From: Clostridium chrysemydis
Lineage (GTDB): Bacteria > Bacillota > Clostridia > Clostridiales > Clostridiaceae
NCBI RefSeq assembly: GCF_015234215.1
Contig: NZ_JADEKP010000002.1
Location: 186,001-250,000 of the forward strand
Direction: 5' to 3'
Length of the DNA stretch: 64,000 nt
The notes under the pieces are model-generated. The model was not told the DNA's origin. It did no database searches and saw only the letters and a program-made list of their open reading frames with translations. Made by a program: the position numbers and the translations under genes. Shown piece after piece: positions 54,337 to 63,379 of this stretch (position 1 is the first letter of the stretch; every line of letters begins with the position of its first letter).

Positions 54337-56208
54337 TTGAATAACACGGTTAAAAAAGAAAAATTAGAAGTTATAAATTTAATTAAAAAGACCTTTTTAA
54401 ACTTTAAGTTTAATTTAAAGGAAACTTTAGTTTTTGAAATGTTTTATAGGCTTTTAGCTTTATTTATTCTTTGGCCTATAAATTACGTTATTATAAAATA
54501 TTTTATGAATAGTTCTGGATTTACTTCAATTTCAAATAGTCAATTTATTGATTTTGCATTAAGCGTTAGAGGTATTATTTGCATCGGGATTGTTGTTGTT
54601 ATTTCCTTTTGTATGATATTTTTTGAAATCGGAGCTCTTACCTATATTGGAGTGAAATCTCATAACGGAGAAAAGGTTAGACTTTTAGATGGAGCTTTTA
54701 ATAGCTTTTCTATGCTAAAAGATACTATGGATAGAGGAATGATTCCTTTAGTTTTAATTACTGGAGTTATAGGGCCTTTAACTGGGATAGGACTTTGCAG
54801 TTCTTTAATTAGAAATTTTACTATTCCACCTTTTATAACTATAGAACTTAAAAAAACTTTAGGAGGAAAGGCTTTACTTTTTATAGGGATAGCAATTTTA
54901 GTTATTTTACTTTTTAGGTGGTGCCTAGCTATACCAATCCTTTTAGTTGAAAAAATAAAAGGAAGAGCTGCTATTAAAAAGAGTTATTTAATCTATAAAA
55001 AAAATAAGTGGAAGCTTTTTAGAGGATTTATAATTTGGATAATAGTTATATTTTTAATTGTAACTATAGCTACAGGAGGAGTAATCTTTACTGGGGCTGC
55101 TGTTGGTGAAATACTTGGAAATAGAAGCATTTATAGTATGATATTCTTAGGAATTATGGTAATCCTTTTTTATTTGATGTTTATATTTTTCTCACTTATA
55201 TCTACACCTCTCTTTGTTTCTTATTTAGTAGAACTTTATTACGCTTTAAGAAGTGATGATACTAAAGAAAGAGATTTAAAAGATAAGTATGATTACAAAG
55301 ATAACAAGATTTATAAGGGATTAAATAACTTTAGAAAGCTTGCTATATTACTTACTGTAGTTTTGTTTGTAGTTATGGCTTCTGTTAATGGTTACAATGT
55401 AATTTCTAAGAGGGTATTTAATAAAGATATAATGATTACAGCACACAGAGGAGCAAGTAAGGCTGCACCTGAAAACTCTATGTCTTCTATTAAAAAGGCA
55501 GTAGAGCAGGGCGCTGATTACGCCGAGATAGACGTACAAACAACTAAAGATAACGAGATCGTTTTATTTCATGATAATAACCTAAAAAGAATAGCTGGAA
55601 GTAGTAAAAAGATAAAAGATTTGACTTACGAAGAAATATCTAAACTAGATGCAGGTTCTTATTTTAGTAAGGAATACAAAAATGAAAGAATTCCAAAACT
55701 TGAAGATATTTTAAAGTATTCAAAAGGAAAAATCAAACTAAATATTGAACTTAAACCTATGGGAAAAGATGATAATCTAGTTCCTTTAGTATTAGATTTA
55801 ATTAATAAATACGATATGAAAAACGATGTTGTAATAACATCTATAGATTTTGATTCTCTTATGAAAGTAGAGAGTTTAGAGCCAGCCCTTCAAACAGGGT
55901 ATATAGTTTTAGCGGCGATTGGTGATTTTGAAAAACTTCACGTAGACTTCTTTAGTATAGAGAGCACTCTAGCGACTCCTCAAACTATTTATGCTCTTCA
56001 CGCTTTAAATAAAGGGGTGCACGTATTTACTATAAACAGCGAAGAATCTATAGAAAAGATGATCTTCTTAGGGGTTGATAATATAATAACTGATAATGTT
56101 CCTTTAGTTAAAGATATAGAAAGCTCTATGAGAGAAGATAAGGATTTAGATTATGTAACTATGTATTATGAGGCTGTTTTAAGTATAACTAGATTTTCTA
56201 ATATATAA
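54337..56208 (+). CDS. Membrane-anchored glycerophosphodiester phosphodiesterase
   Basis: 623 aa. Residues 1-360 form a membrane domain with about seven helices (GP_PDE membrane-type). From about 366 a GDPD domain follows: TAHRGASKAAPENS (catalytic His-Arg and Glu), EIDVQTTKDNEIVLFHD (metal ligands and second His), LNIELKP. Probable role: hydrolysis of glycerophosphodiesters from lipids or lipoteichoic acid at the membrane surface. TTG start behind AAAGGAGGT. The last about 25 residues after VKDIES are a short unmatched tail. Confidence 0.92.
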   Translation: MNNTVKKEKLEVINLIKKTFLNFKFNLKETLVFEMFYRLLALFILWPINYVIIKYFMNSSGFTSISNSQFIDFALSVRGIICIGIVVVISFCMIFFEIGALTYIGVKSHNGEKVRLLDGAFNSFSMLKDTMDRGMIPLVLITGVIGPLTGIGLCSSLIRNFTIPPFITIELKKTLGGKALLFIGIAILVILLFRWCLAIPILLVEKIKGRAAIKKSYLIYKKNKWKLFRGFIIWIIVIFLIVTIATGGVIFTGAAVGEILGNRSIYSMIFLGIMVILFYLMFIFFSLISTPLFVSYLVELYYALRSDDTKERDLKDKYDYKDNKIYKGLNNFRKLAILLTVVLFVVMASVNGYNVISKRVFNKDIMITAHRGASKAAPENSMSSIKKAVEQGADYAEIDVQTTKDNEIVLFHDNNLKRIAGSSKKIKDLTYEEISKLDAGSYFSKEYKNERIPKLEDILKYSKGKIKLNIELKPMGKDDNLVPLVLDLINKYDMKNDVVITSIDFDSLMKVESLEPALQTGYIVLAAIGDFEKLHVDFFSIESTLATPQTIYALHALNKGVHVFTINSEESIEKMIFLGVDNIITDNVPLVKDIESSMREDKDLDYVTMYYEAVLSITRFSNI

Positions 56209-56263
56209 ATAATTTTTAAAAAATAGTAGCATATTTTTAGAAATATGATATTATAATAGTATA

Positions 56264-56550
56264 AGAATTGAATTATAGATAATCCGTTGATTAGGAAGAG
56301 TAACTTTTTTAGCTTCAGCAAAGAGACTTTGGGGTGGTGAGATCCAAAGGAGAAGGGAATTAGTGAATGGGCCTTTGAGGAATAAAGCGAAATTTTTAAA
56401 GTAGTATTTATGGTGGGCTGCACCTTATAGCAGATAGAGTATGTTAGTACTTGAAATTGAGTGGTGTTTATTTCTACATATGAACACAATTTAGGTGGCA
56501 ACGCGGATAGTATCTCCGTCCTATTTATTATAATAGGACGGAGTTTTTTA
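56264..56550 (+). ncRNA. T-box leader, tryptophan specifier
   Basis: tRNA-sensing leader before trpP. Visible parts: AGGAAGAGTAA near the start of stem I, GGGTGGTGAGATCCA (stem I distal region), specifier loop GAATGGGCC with TGG at 56368-56370 (Trp codon), T-box AGGTGGCAACGCGG (about 56493-56506) whose TGGC pairs with the uncharged tRNA end, and a terminator CTCCGTCCTATT / AATAGGACGGAG plus T-run at 56514-56550. A TATAAT box at 56252-56257 places the start near 56264. Uncharged tRNA-Trp should turn on trpP. Confidence 0.93.
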
Positions 56551-56650
56551 TTTACTTAAAAAAGGAAAGGTGGTGATAGTGATGGAGTGAAATGAAGATA
56601 TTACAGACTGGAAAAACCAAAATAATAAAAAAGAAAGAGGAGAAATAAAA

Positions 56651-57199
56651 ATGAGAGATAAAAATACAAAAAATATGATAATTACAGCTTTATTATTAGG
56701 GATAGGTGCAATACTTCATCAGTTAACGCCAGCACTAGGACTACCTATGCAACCTGATTTTGCACTTGCAATGTTATTTATAATAATGATTTTAAATAGA
56801 GATAATTACAAAACTTGCTTAGTTTCAGCTATTATAACAGGAATCTTTACTGCTATGACTACGAAGTTTCCGGGGGGACAAGTTCCAAACGTTATCGATA
56901 AGTTAGTAACAGTTAATGTTATGTTTTTAATAATGATGTGTATAAATAAGCTTAAAGTTTTAAAGAATATGGCAGAAGAAAAGAGAAGAACTATAGAAGC
57001 GTTTATTCTTTTCCCTATAGGAACTTTAGTAAGCGGAATAACTTTCTTAGGTTCAGCTAGCGTAATAGCAGGGCTTCCAGCTAGTTTTAGTGCATTATTT
57101 TTTGCAGTAGTACTTCCTGCAACTGTAATTAATTTAGTTGGTGGCATTGTATTATTTAAAATAATAACTACATCTATGAAAAGAGTAGCTATAAATTAG
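56651..57199 (+). CDS. trpP: Tryptophan transporter TrpP
   Basis: 182 aa membrane protein of the TrpP/YhaG type with five to six helices. ALLLGIGAILHQLTPALGLPMQPDFALAMLF at the N terminus and FPGGQVPNVIDKLVT in the middle are family marks. Its specificity is backed independently by the Trp-specifier T-box leader directly upstream. RBS GAGGAG. Expected to be induced on tryptophan starvation. Confidence 0.93.
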   Translation: MRDKNTKNMIITALLLGIGAILHQLTPALGLPMQPDFALAMLFIIMILNRDNYKTCLVSAIITGIFTAMTTKFPGGQVPNVIDKLVTVNVMFLIMMCINKLKVLKNMAEEKRRTIEAFILFPIGTLVSGITFLGSASVIAGLPASFSALFFAVVLPATVINLVGGIVLFKIITTSMKRVAIN

Positions 57200-57221
57200 T
57201 AAATAGAATTAGATAGATTTT

Positions 57222-57262
57222 AAAAAGAAACTTTTCTTTAGATTAGAAAGGTTTCTTTTAAT
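57222..57262 (+). terminator. Terminator after trpP
   Basis: Stem AAAGAAAC-TTTCT / AGAAA-GGTTTCTTT followed by TTAATTT. Confidence 0.8.
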
Positions 57263-57364
57263 TTGTATATATTATTTACATAAAGAAATTTTTGTTAAAA
57301 TTACAATCATATAATTTTTTTTAGTAGTATAATTAGATGAGATAAGCTGAGAAGGAGATTTAAA

Positions 57365-58357
57365 ATGTCAGAAGATAAAATAACTTTAAAAGATATAATT
57401 GGAAAACTAGTACTTCTTGTTGGAATAATTATATTCGTTCAGATTTTTTCTCATTATTTTGGAGAAAGCAATACTTTGATAGGGGTAATGGTAATAACAG
57501 GAATACTAATGTTTAGCTCTATGAGTACAAACTTAGCCTTTAAGGATGCTATTTTAGGAATAGTAGGTACATTTGCATCAATGGGGATAATATCATTCTT
57601 TATTAAATATCATCCGATTTTAGGATTACCTATTAACTTTGTGCTAGTATTTTTTATAACATACGTGTTTTCAATTCATATGGAAAAGAAATTATATTTA
57701 CCTTTTTTATTATGTTATATATTAATGCAAGGAAGTCCTGTAACAGAGGCTGAATTACCAACTAGAATAGCTAGTTTATTTATAGGTGGAATTTTAATAG
57801 CTTTAATTTATTATTTAACACATAGATCTGATGAAAAAAATGATCGTAGAAAAATAAGAGATATGTTTAAAAATGTAGATAAAGACACACTTCAAGTAAA
57901 CTTTGCTTTTAGAATGGCATTAGGAATAACTATTGCGATGTTTGTTGGGACTATATTTGATTTTACAAAAGGGATGTGGATAACTTCTACAGTGTTTTCA
58001 TTAACTCAACCTGAATACAATGAAACTAAAAAGAGAATAGGGGAAAGAATATTTGGAACAGTTGTTGGAGCTATTATATTTTTAGTGTTATTTAATTTTG
58101 TTTTACCAAAATCATTAGATTCTTTAGCTTTATTAGTTATAGGATTTATTTATACGTTTATAAAACCATACAAATTCCAAATAATTTTTGTGACTATAAA
58201 CGGACTTGCGGCAGCTATGATATTATTTGATGCATCTGTATCTATCCCTATGAGAATATTCTTTGTACTTGTAGGAATTGTTATAGCAGTACTTGTAAAC
58301 AAACCTATATATGATATCTTTAGAAAAAGAAACCCTGAAGATATAAAGTTAAATTAA
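57365..58357 (+). CDS. FUSC-like membrane protein
   Basis: 330 aa. Two blocks of membrane helices (about 10-150 and 180-315) around a short charged cytoplasmic segment (about 152-175, RSDEKNDRRKIRDMF); the second block has FAFRMALGITIAMFVGTIFDFTKGMWITSTVFS and RIGERIFGTVVGAIIFLVL, which match the FUSC/aromatic-acid exporter core. Likely an efflux-type permease; substrate unknown. TATAAT box at about 57336. RBS AGAAGGAG. Confidence 0.8.
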   Translation: MSEDKITLKDIIGKLVLLVGIIIFVQIFSHYFGESNTLIGVMVITGILMFSSMSTNLAFKDAILGIVGTFASMGIISFFIKYHPILGLPINFVLVFFITYVFSIHMEKKLYLPFLLCYILMQGSPVTEAELPTRIASLFIGGILIALIYYLTHRSDEKNDRRKIRDMFKNVDKDTLQVNFAFRMALGITIAMFVGTIFDFTKGMWITSTVFSLTQPEYNETKKRIGERIFGTVVGAIIFLVLFNFVLPKSLDSLALLVIGFIYTFIKPYKFQIIFVTINGLAAAMILFDASVSIPMRIFFVLVGIVIAVLVNKPIYDIFRKRNPEDIKLN

Positions 58358-58380
58358 TCATAATTTAAGAATAAATAATA

Positions 58381-58420
58381 AAAAGAAACTTTTCTTTAAT
58401 ATAGGAGAGTTTCTTTTTGT
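58381..58420 (+). terminator. Terminator after FUSC gene
   Basis: Stem AAAAGAAACTTTTC / GGAGAGTTTCTTTTT. Sequence resembles the trpP terminator. Confidence 0.8.
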
Positions 58421-58510
58421 TTTTAGAAGAAAATTATAAATTTTAAAATTAGTGTAAGAAATATATTAGATAATACGTATATAAGGAAAAAGACAATAGG
58501 GGGAAAGACT

Positions 58511-59050
58511 ATGATAGATAGCGAACTTATCAATCTTATTAAGGAGGGAGATAGCAAAGGTTTAGATATTCTAGTTAATGAGTATGGAAAGCTTTGCTAC
58601 GGGGTAATAGCTTCTGTTCTCTTGCCAAATGGGATGAATGAATATGTTGATGAGTGCTTTAATGACGTGCTAGTTACCTTTTGGTTTAAGATAGAAATGT
58701 TTGAATCAAGGAAGGGGAAACTTAGAAATTGGCTTATCTCTATATGTAAATATAGGGCATTAGATTATCTTAGAAAAAAGAAAAACGAATCAGATATAAA
58801 CAGTGAAGTAACTAAAGATAAAGAAAGTGTTGAAGAGTCTGTTATGAAAGAAGAGGAAAAGAGAGAGCTTAAAAAAGCTATAGAAAACTTATCTTATCCA
58901 GACTCAGAAATTTTTAAGATGAGATATTTAGAAGATAGGGATATAGATTATATAGCGAGTGTTTTAAATATTTCAAAGGGAACTGTTTATACCAGAATAT
59001 CTAGAGGGAAAATTAGACTTAAGGAAATGATGGAGGGATATTATGAGTAA
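58511..59050 (+). CDS. Sigma-70-family (ECF-type) RNA polymerase sigma factor
   Basis: 179 aa. Region 2 spans about 8-85 (INLIKEGDSKGLDILVNEYGKLCYGV, FNDVLVTFWFKIEMFESRKGKLRNWLISICKYRALDYLRKKK) and region 4 about 120-175 (AIENLSYPDSEIFKMRYLEDRDIDYIASVLNISKGTVYTRISRGK). ECF size and layout. Its last 8 nt overlap the next gene, the usual position for an anti-sigma partner. Target promoters unknown. Confidence 0.92.
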   Translation: MIDSELINLIKEGDSKGLDILVNEYGKLCYGVIASVLLPNGMNEYVDECFNDVLVTFWFKIEMFESRKGKLRNWLISICKYRALDYLRKKKNESDINSEVTKDKESVEESVMKEEEKRELKKAIENLSYPDSEIFKMRYLEDRDIDYIASVLNISKGTVYTRISRGKIRLKEMMEGYYE

Positions 59051-59783
59051 TTGTTTTGATTTAAATATAGATGATTTAGTGTATGAAGAATATGATGATG
59101 AAGAAATAGAAAACTTTGAAGATATAGGATATAGCTTTTTTGAAGGAATTAAATCTAAAAAGAGAAAGTTAATTGATATTATTAAAGGTGAAAACATAAA
59201 TAAAGTTAAGGATAGAGTTTACGAAGAATTAGATTTAGGGGAAGTGATTTTATCTGAATTTACAGGGAATATTGACGGAAGAAATTATTTAAGGGCCTTT
59301 GATTCAGCAGAATATATGTTTGTTCCTATGGCTTTTATAGATGTAGGTTCTAGATATCATTGTTTTATTACAGATAGAAGGATGCTTATCTACGAAGTAG
59401 GATATTATAATAAGATTATGAGAGAATATATAGTAGAAGATAAGGATATAGATAGGGTAACTTTAAAACCTAACAAAGATAATATTGAATTTTACGTTAA
59501 AAAAGATAAATATAATATGATTAGAACAGTTACGGATTTTATGACTTATTTCTTCTATCAAGGAAGAGTTTCTATAAATCTGACTTCTAAAAATAAGGAG
59601 CAAGTTTATAAGATATTTAAAGAAAAGTATAAAGAATGCAAGTATATGAAGTATTTGTGGATTGCGTTTTGGACTTTCTCTATAGTATTTATTATTTATG
59701 GAATTATTTGTGTTTTTTACGAAGGAGGATTTTATGACTTGCCAGATTGGTTTTTGTGGCTTGAAAAATTCTTTCTAAGATAA
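59043..59783 (+). CDS. Membrane protein, putative sigma-factor partner
   Basis: 246 aa. Very acidic N terminus (about 1-30), a strand-rich domain about 80-190 with YHCFITDRRMLIYEVGYYNK, which looks like a bacterial PH-type domain (ITDxR.LIYE), one membrane helix near 205-228 and a short C-terminal tail outside. It overlaps the sigma factor gene by 8 nt, which suggests it regulates that factor, but it lacks the zinc anti-sigma HxxxCxxC motif or any known anti-sigma sequence. Function inferred from position only. Confidence 0.6.
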   Translation: MSNCFDLNIDDLVYEEYDDEEIENFEDIGYSFFEGIKSKKRKLIDIIKGENINKVKDRVYEELDLGEVILSEFTGNIDGRNYLRAFDSAEYMFVPMAFIDVGSRYHCFITDRRMLIYEVGYYNKIMREYIVEDKDIDRVTLKPNKDNIEFYVKKDKYNMIRTVTDFMTYFFYQGRVSINLTSKNKEQVYKIFKEKYKECKYMKYLWIAFWTFSIVFIIYGIICVFYEGGFYDLPDWFLWLEKFFLR

Positions 59784-59793
59784 ATTTAAATCT

Positions 59794-59828
59794 AAAAGCC
59801 TTATTCTTTTAAAAAATAAGGCTTTTTT
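59794..59828 (+). terminator. Terminator after sigma operon
   Basis: Stem AAAAGCCTTATT / AATAAGGCTTTT, T-run included. Confidence 0.92.
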
Positions 59829-59843
59829 GGAAATTTTATTGAT

Positions 59844-59872
59844 TTGACAGTAGATAAGTACTGCTATATAAT
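59844..59872 (+). promoter_or_regulatory. ssrA promoter
   Basis: Consensus TTGACA (59844-59849), 17-nt spacer, TATAAT (59867-59872), about 48 nt before the mature tmRNA 5' end. Confidence 0.85.
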
Positions 59873-59920
59873 TAAAACATAAAATTGAATATTGCGTTTG
59901 CAAATCAAATTTACAAACAT

Positions 59921-60581
59921 GGGGGCGTTTTGGCTTCGACGGGGGTAAGAGAGGTTTGGTAAGCGAGCCGAGGGAAGCATGGTGCCTCGATAATAAAGTA
60001 TGCAATAAATATAAACGCAGAAGACAATTTTGCATTAGCAGCTTAATTTAAGCTACTCATCAGTCCTGGATCCCCACGTTTAGGGTAGCTGGTGTCATTG
60101 AAGTGGGAAACGAAGTCTAGCAAAGCTTTGAGCTAGAGGGGTATCTATGAAGCTAGTGATTGGTACGCTTGTCTGTAAGTGTCACCAAAAGCGAACCTTA
60201 AATTTACAGACTACGCTCGTAGAAAGCTAGACGGATCTACTTTCGGACAGGGGTTCGATTCGTAAGACAGAGTCGCGTCAAGTGGTAACACTTGAATGAA
60301 AACTTGGCTTTATCGGTGAAACCTTAACAGATAAGTTTAACTTATGCTGATGGCAATACCGAGAGGTATGTGGAGAAATCTAACAGCCTCGTATCGACTT
60401 ATAGGTTCCTAAAGATTTTAATCTAAGGAATACTAGGATAGAAGATGTAAACTATATTAAGCTTCTATAACACGCCAAGGATCCAAAAGAACTTTTGGAT
60501 TAAGATATAGTCAGTTCCTAAGTATAGTAAATCTATACTGTATAAGAAATTAAGGGTGCACACGACCCCTCGCCTCCACCA
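59921..60581 (+). ncRNA. ssrA: tmRNA, interrupted by a group I intron
   Basis: 5' GGGGGCG (59921-59927) pairs with CGCCTCC (60571-60577) to form the acceptor stem, followed by encoded ACCA. GGCTTCGACGGGGGTAAG and the tag frame are typical: resume codon GCA at 60017, tag AEDNFALAA, stop TAA at 60044-60046. The 661-nt span is about 305 nt too long because an intron occupies 60260-60564 in the T-loop. Removing it joins AGGGG-TTCGAT to A-CCCCT, restoring a 5-bp T stem and 7-nt loop, and gives a normal 356-nt tmRNA. Acts with SmpB to rescue stalled ribosomes. Confidence 0.93.
60260..60564 (+). other. Group I intron in the tmRNA T-loop
   Basis: 305 nt, no ORF. P1: CGAT^TC (60256-60261) pairs with GAGTCG (60270-60275), giving the U.G wobble at the 5' splice site. 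P2: CAAGTG / CACTTG around GTAA (60279-60294). P5-like ATAAGTTTAACTTAT. P7: GACT (about 60396-60399) with AGTC in the classic AAGATATAGTC (about 60502-60512). P8: ATCCAAAAG / CTTTTGGAT directly before it. P9: AGTATAG / CTATACT after it. The intron ends in G (60564), as group I introns do. Probably self-splicing in vivo. A 1-nt shift of the splice sites cannot be fully excluded. Confidence 0.88.
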
Positions 60582-60598
60582 TATAATCCACAAAAGAT

Positions 60599-60633
60599 AA
60601 AACTGTACACTATAAGTGTACAGTTTTTTTTAT
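60599..60633 (+). terminator. Terminator after ssrA
   Basis: Perfect stem AAACTGTACACT / AGTGTACAGTTT then eight T. Confidence 0.95.
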
Positions 60634-60654
60634 TTTTATATAGGAGTGATGATA

Positions 60655-60966
60655 ATGATTAACAAAAATTTCGTACAAGCTATAAATGATATGAAGCTAG
60701 TTAAAGTAGTATTTGATTCATATGAAAAGGGTAGAATTGAAAGAATTTGTGTACCATTTGATTACGGCCCAAGTAGACGATATAAGGATGGAAGAAATAG
60801 ATATCATTTTTATGATTTAGATAGTCAATCTAGTAATCATAATTTATCAATATTACCGCAACAAATAAAAAGTATTGAAATGATAAATGAAGAGTTTAAC
60901 CCTAAAGATTATGTTAAGTGGACACCAAATTGGTTTTTAAAAAGAGATTGGGGAATCTATTCATAA
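60655..60966 (+). CDS. Small WYL-like hypothetical protein
   Basis: 103 aa. The sequence LVKVVFDS..KGRIERICVPFDYGPSRRYKDG..RYHFYDLDS...LSILPQQIKSIE has the strand order and spacing of a WYL-type ligand-binding module (V-x-F, E-R-x-x-x-P, RYHFYDLD, then the I..I pattern), without any DNA-binding part. I offer that only as a resemblance. Start at ATG 60655, 8 nt after AGGAG; an in-frame ATG two codons earlier is possible. It precedes the ATPase gene by 26 nt, so the two likely form one unit in an accessory region behind ssrA. Confidence 0.6.
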   Translation: MINKNFVQAINDMKLVKVVFDSYEKGRIERICVPFDYGPSRRYKDGRNRYHFYDLDSQSSNHNLSILPQQIKSIEMINEEFNPKDYVKWTPNWFLKRDWGIYS

Positions 60967-60992
60967 ATTTTTATGGTATAAGGGGGAAATAA

Positions 60993-63110
60993 ATGAATTT
61001 ATTAATAAAAAATTGTAATAACATTGACTTAGCTAATATTGAAATAAATGAATACCAACTAAATATAAAGTATGGAATAAATGGAACTGGAAAAAGTACT
61101 ATATCAAAAGCAATAAAATATTGTATTGAGAATAAAGAAAAATTAATTGAATTAAAGCCATTTAAATATTCAAATGGTGGAGAAGAGGTTACGACTATAG
61201 TAGAAGGACTAGAAGGGGTTAATACAGTAAATATTTTTAATGAAGCATATGTTAATCAATATGTTTTTCAAGAAGATGAGGTATTAAAAAATAGTTATGA
61301 TGTTTTTATAAAGAATGAAGAATATGATAGTTTAATGAGTGAAATTGAAAATCTCATAAAAGAGGTTAGGGATACATTTAATAAAAATACAGAGTTAGAT
61401 AAGTTAATTCAAGACTTAAATACTCTAACAGAATGTTTTGGAAAGTCTAGTAATGGATATTCAGCAGCAGGAAGTATAGGAAAAGGATTGAAAAACGGTA
61501 ATAAAATAATACATATCCCTGATGGCTTAGAAGAATACGGTGATTATATAAAAAGTGATCTCAATTCTAAATGGCTAAAATGGCAGGTTACTGGTAAAGA
61601 ATATTTAGATATTAGTTGTAAATGCCCTTTTTGTACAACTGATATTACTAGTAATAAAGAAAAAGTTTTAAAGGTAAGTGAAGAATATGACTCAAAACAT
61701 ATTGAACATTTGAATAAAGTTATGAATGTGTTTGATAATTTGAAATTATATTTTACAGATGAAACTAATAAAAAAATAAGAGAAATAACCCAAAGTATAA
61801 GTGGACTATCAAGAGAGCATATAAACTATTTAAAATTAATTAAATCGCAAGTTAATACTTTATTAGAAAGATTTAGTGAATTAAAAAATTTAAGTTTTTT
61901 CTCTTTGAAAGATGTTGATGAAATAATTGAGGAAATAAAAAGATATAGAATAGATTTATATTTCTTACCAAATTTAAATACTGATTTTACAGAAGAAAAA
62001 ATAGAAAAAATAAATAATTCATTAAATGATCTCATTAATAAAGCTGGGATATTGAAAGGAAAAATAAATAAACAAAAAAGCTTAATTTTAAAGAGAATAG
62101 AAAAATATAAAAAAGAAATAAATAACTTTTTAAAATATGCAGGATATAAATATGAGGTAAATATAGAATCAAAAAAAAATGAGTACAAGATGGTATTTCA
62201 ACACAAAGATTGTAGTAAAGAATTAAATAGTGCAAATTTATATTTAAGTTATGGGGAAAAAAATGCCTTTGCTTTAATTCTATTTATGTATGAAACTTTA
62301 AGTAAGAAACCAGATTTGGTAATTTTAGATGATCTTATTTCTTCTTTTGATAAAAACAAAAAATATGCAATAATAAATAAATTATTTAAAGGAGAAAATA
62401 GTTTTAGAAATAACACTGTATTGATGTTAACTCATGATTTTGATCCCATAGTAGATATGGTGAAGAATTTCAAGAATAAATTTAATGAAATTAAAACTAA
62501 TGCATATTTTATATCAAATAAAAATGGGGAAATTATAGAGAAAGAAATTTGCTATTACGATATTAAAACATTTGTTGAAATAGCGAAAGATAATATACTT
62601 AGACTAGATAATAATATTAATAAGTTAATATATTTAAGGCGATTATATGAAATTAATGATTTCAAGGGATTAGAATGGAACTTACTATCAAACTTATTTC
62701 ATAAAAGAAAGGAACCTATCATCAATAATGAGATAAATGGAATAAAAAAAGATGTTTTAATGGATGATGATGAAATAGAAGAAGCAACTTATAAAATAAA
62801 AGAGTTTATAGATGATTTTAATTATGATACTGAACTAGATAGACTATTAAGTAATGATATTCTAATGAACGCTTATATTAATTCTAAAAATAATTATGAA
62901 AAGCTACAAATTTTTAGAGTAATTAAAAATGAAAATAGTTCTAATGATATAATTAAAAAATTTGTAAACGAAACTTATCATGTGGATAATGATTATTTAT
63001 TCCAATTAAATCCTTTTGATTATGAGATAATACCAGACTATATTATAGAAGAATGTAATAATGATTTAATAAATAGTGGATACAATATAGAAAAGAAACT
63101 TTTTATTTAA
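60993..63110 (+). CDS. SMC/RloC-like ABC-ATPase, candidate defence protein
   Basis: 705 aa. Walker A GINGTGKST (residues 28-36); a Cys cluster with Cys209, Cys211 and Cys214 (SCKCPFC) like a zinc hook, between helical arms (about 110-150 and 220-375); ABC signature region LSYGEKNAFAL (about 418-428); Walker B LVILDDLISSFD (442-453); H-loop LTHD (about 479-482). The arrangement is that of AAA_13/RloC-type ATPases, several of which are phage-defence sensors. The C-terminal 215 residues are unassigned; I see no confident nuclease motif there. Codons are more AT-rich than the neighbouring core genes. Confidence 0.75.
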   Translation: MNLLIKNCNNIDLANIEINEYQLNIKYGINGTGKSTISKAIKYCIENKEKLIELKPFKYSNGGEEVTTIVEGLEGVNTVNIFNEAYVNQYVFQEDEVLKNSYDVFIKNEEYDSLMSEIENLIKEVRDTFNKNTELDKLIQDLNTLTECFGKSSNGYSAAGSIGKGLKNGNKIIHIPDGLEEYGDYIKSDLNSKWLKWQVTGKEYLDISCKCPFCTTDITSNKEKVLKVSEEYDSKHIEHLNKVMNVFDNLKLYFTDETNKKIREITQSISGLSREHINYLKLIKSQVNTLLERFSELKNLSFFSLKDVDEIIEEIKRYRIDLYFLPNLNTDFTEEKIEKINNSLNDLINKAGILKGKINKQKSLILKRIEKYKKEINNFLKYAGYKYEVNIESKKNEYKMVFQHKDCSKELNSANLYLSYGEKNAFALILFMYETLSKKPDLVILDDLISSFDKNKKYAIINKLFKGENSFRNNTVLMLTHDFDPIVDMVKNFKNKFNEIKTNAYFISNKNGEIIEKEICYYDIKTFVEIAKDNILRLDNNINKLIYLRRLYEINDFKGLEWNLLSNLFHKRKEPIINNEINGIKKDVLMDDDEIEEATYKIKEFIDDFNYDTELDRLLSNDILMNAYINSKNNYEKLQIFRVIKNENSSNDIIKKFVNETYHVDNDYLFQLNPFDYEIIPDYIIEECNNDLINSGYNIEKKLFI

Positions 63111-63379
63111 TAATAAGATATGGTAGAAAAGTTAAATGGTAAATTTAGAAGATTGAACAGTTATTCTACAAAATAATTTTATCTTAAAGTTTAGCTATAA
63201 AAAATGATTTGCAATATAAAAAAATACCCTATTAAAGTTAAATAAAAATAAATCTATTAAATATTAGTAAATTTATAATGTTGGTAATTTTAGAAAATAA
63301 ATAAGATTACCATAACAATAGAACACGCAATATAGCATAAATACTATATGAAATTAGAACTTTTGATTTGGTATGATTT

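Noticed and set aside
56592-56648. 18-codon ORF (MKILQTGKTKII...) between the T-box and trpP, considered as a leader peptide
   Set aside because: Contains no Trp codon, ends right at the trpP RBS, and the T-box already explains regulation.
60993-63110. Assignment as RloC anticodon nuclease
   Set aside because: The ATPase and Cys-hook parts fit, but I cannot find the nuclease residues expected in RloC, so only RloC-like is claimed.
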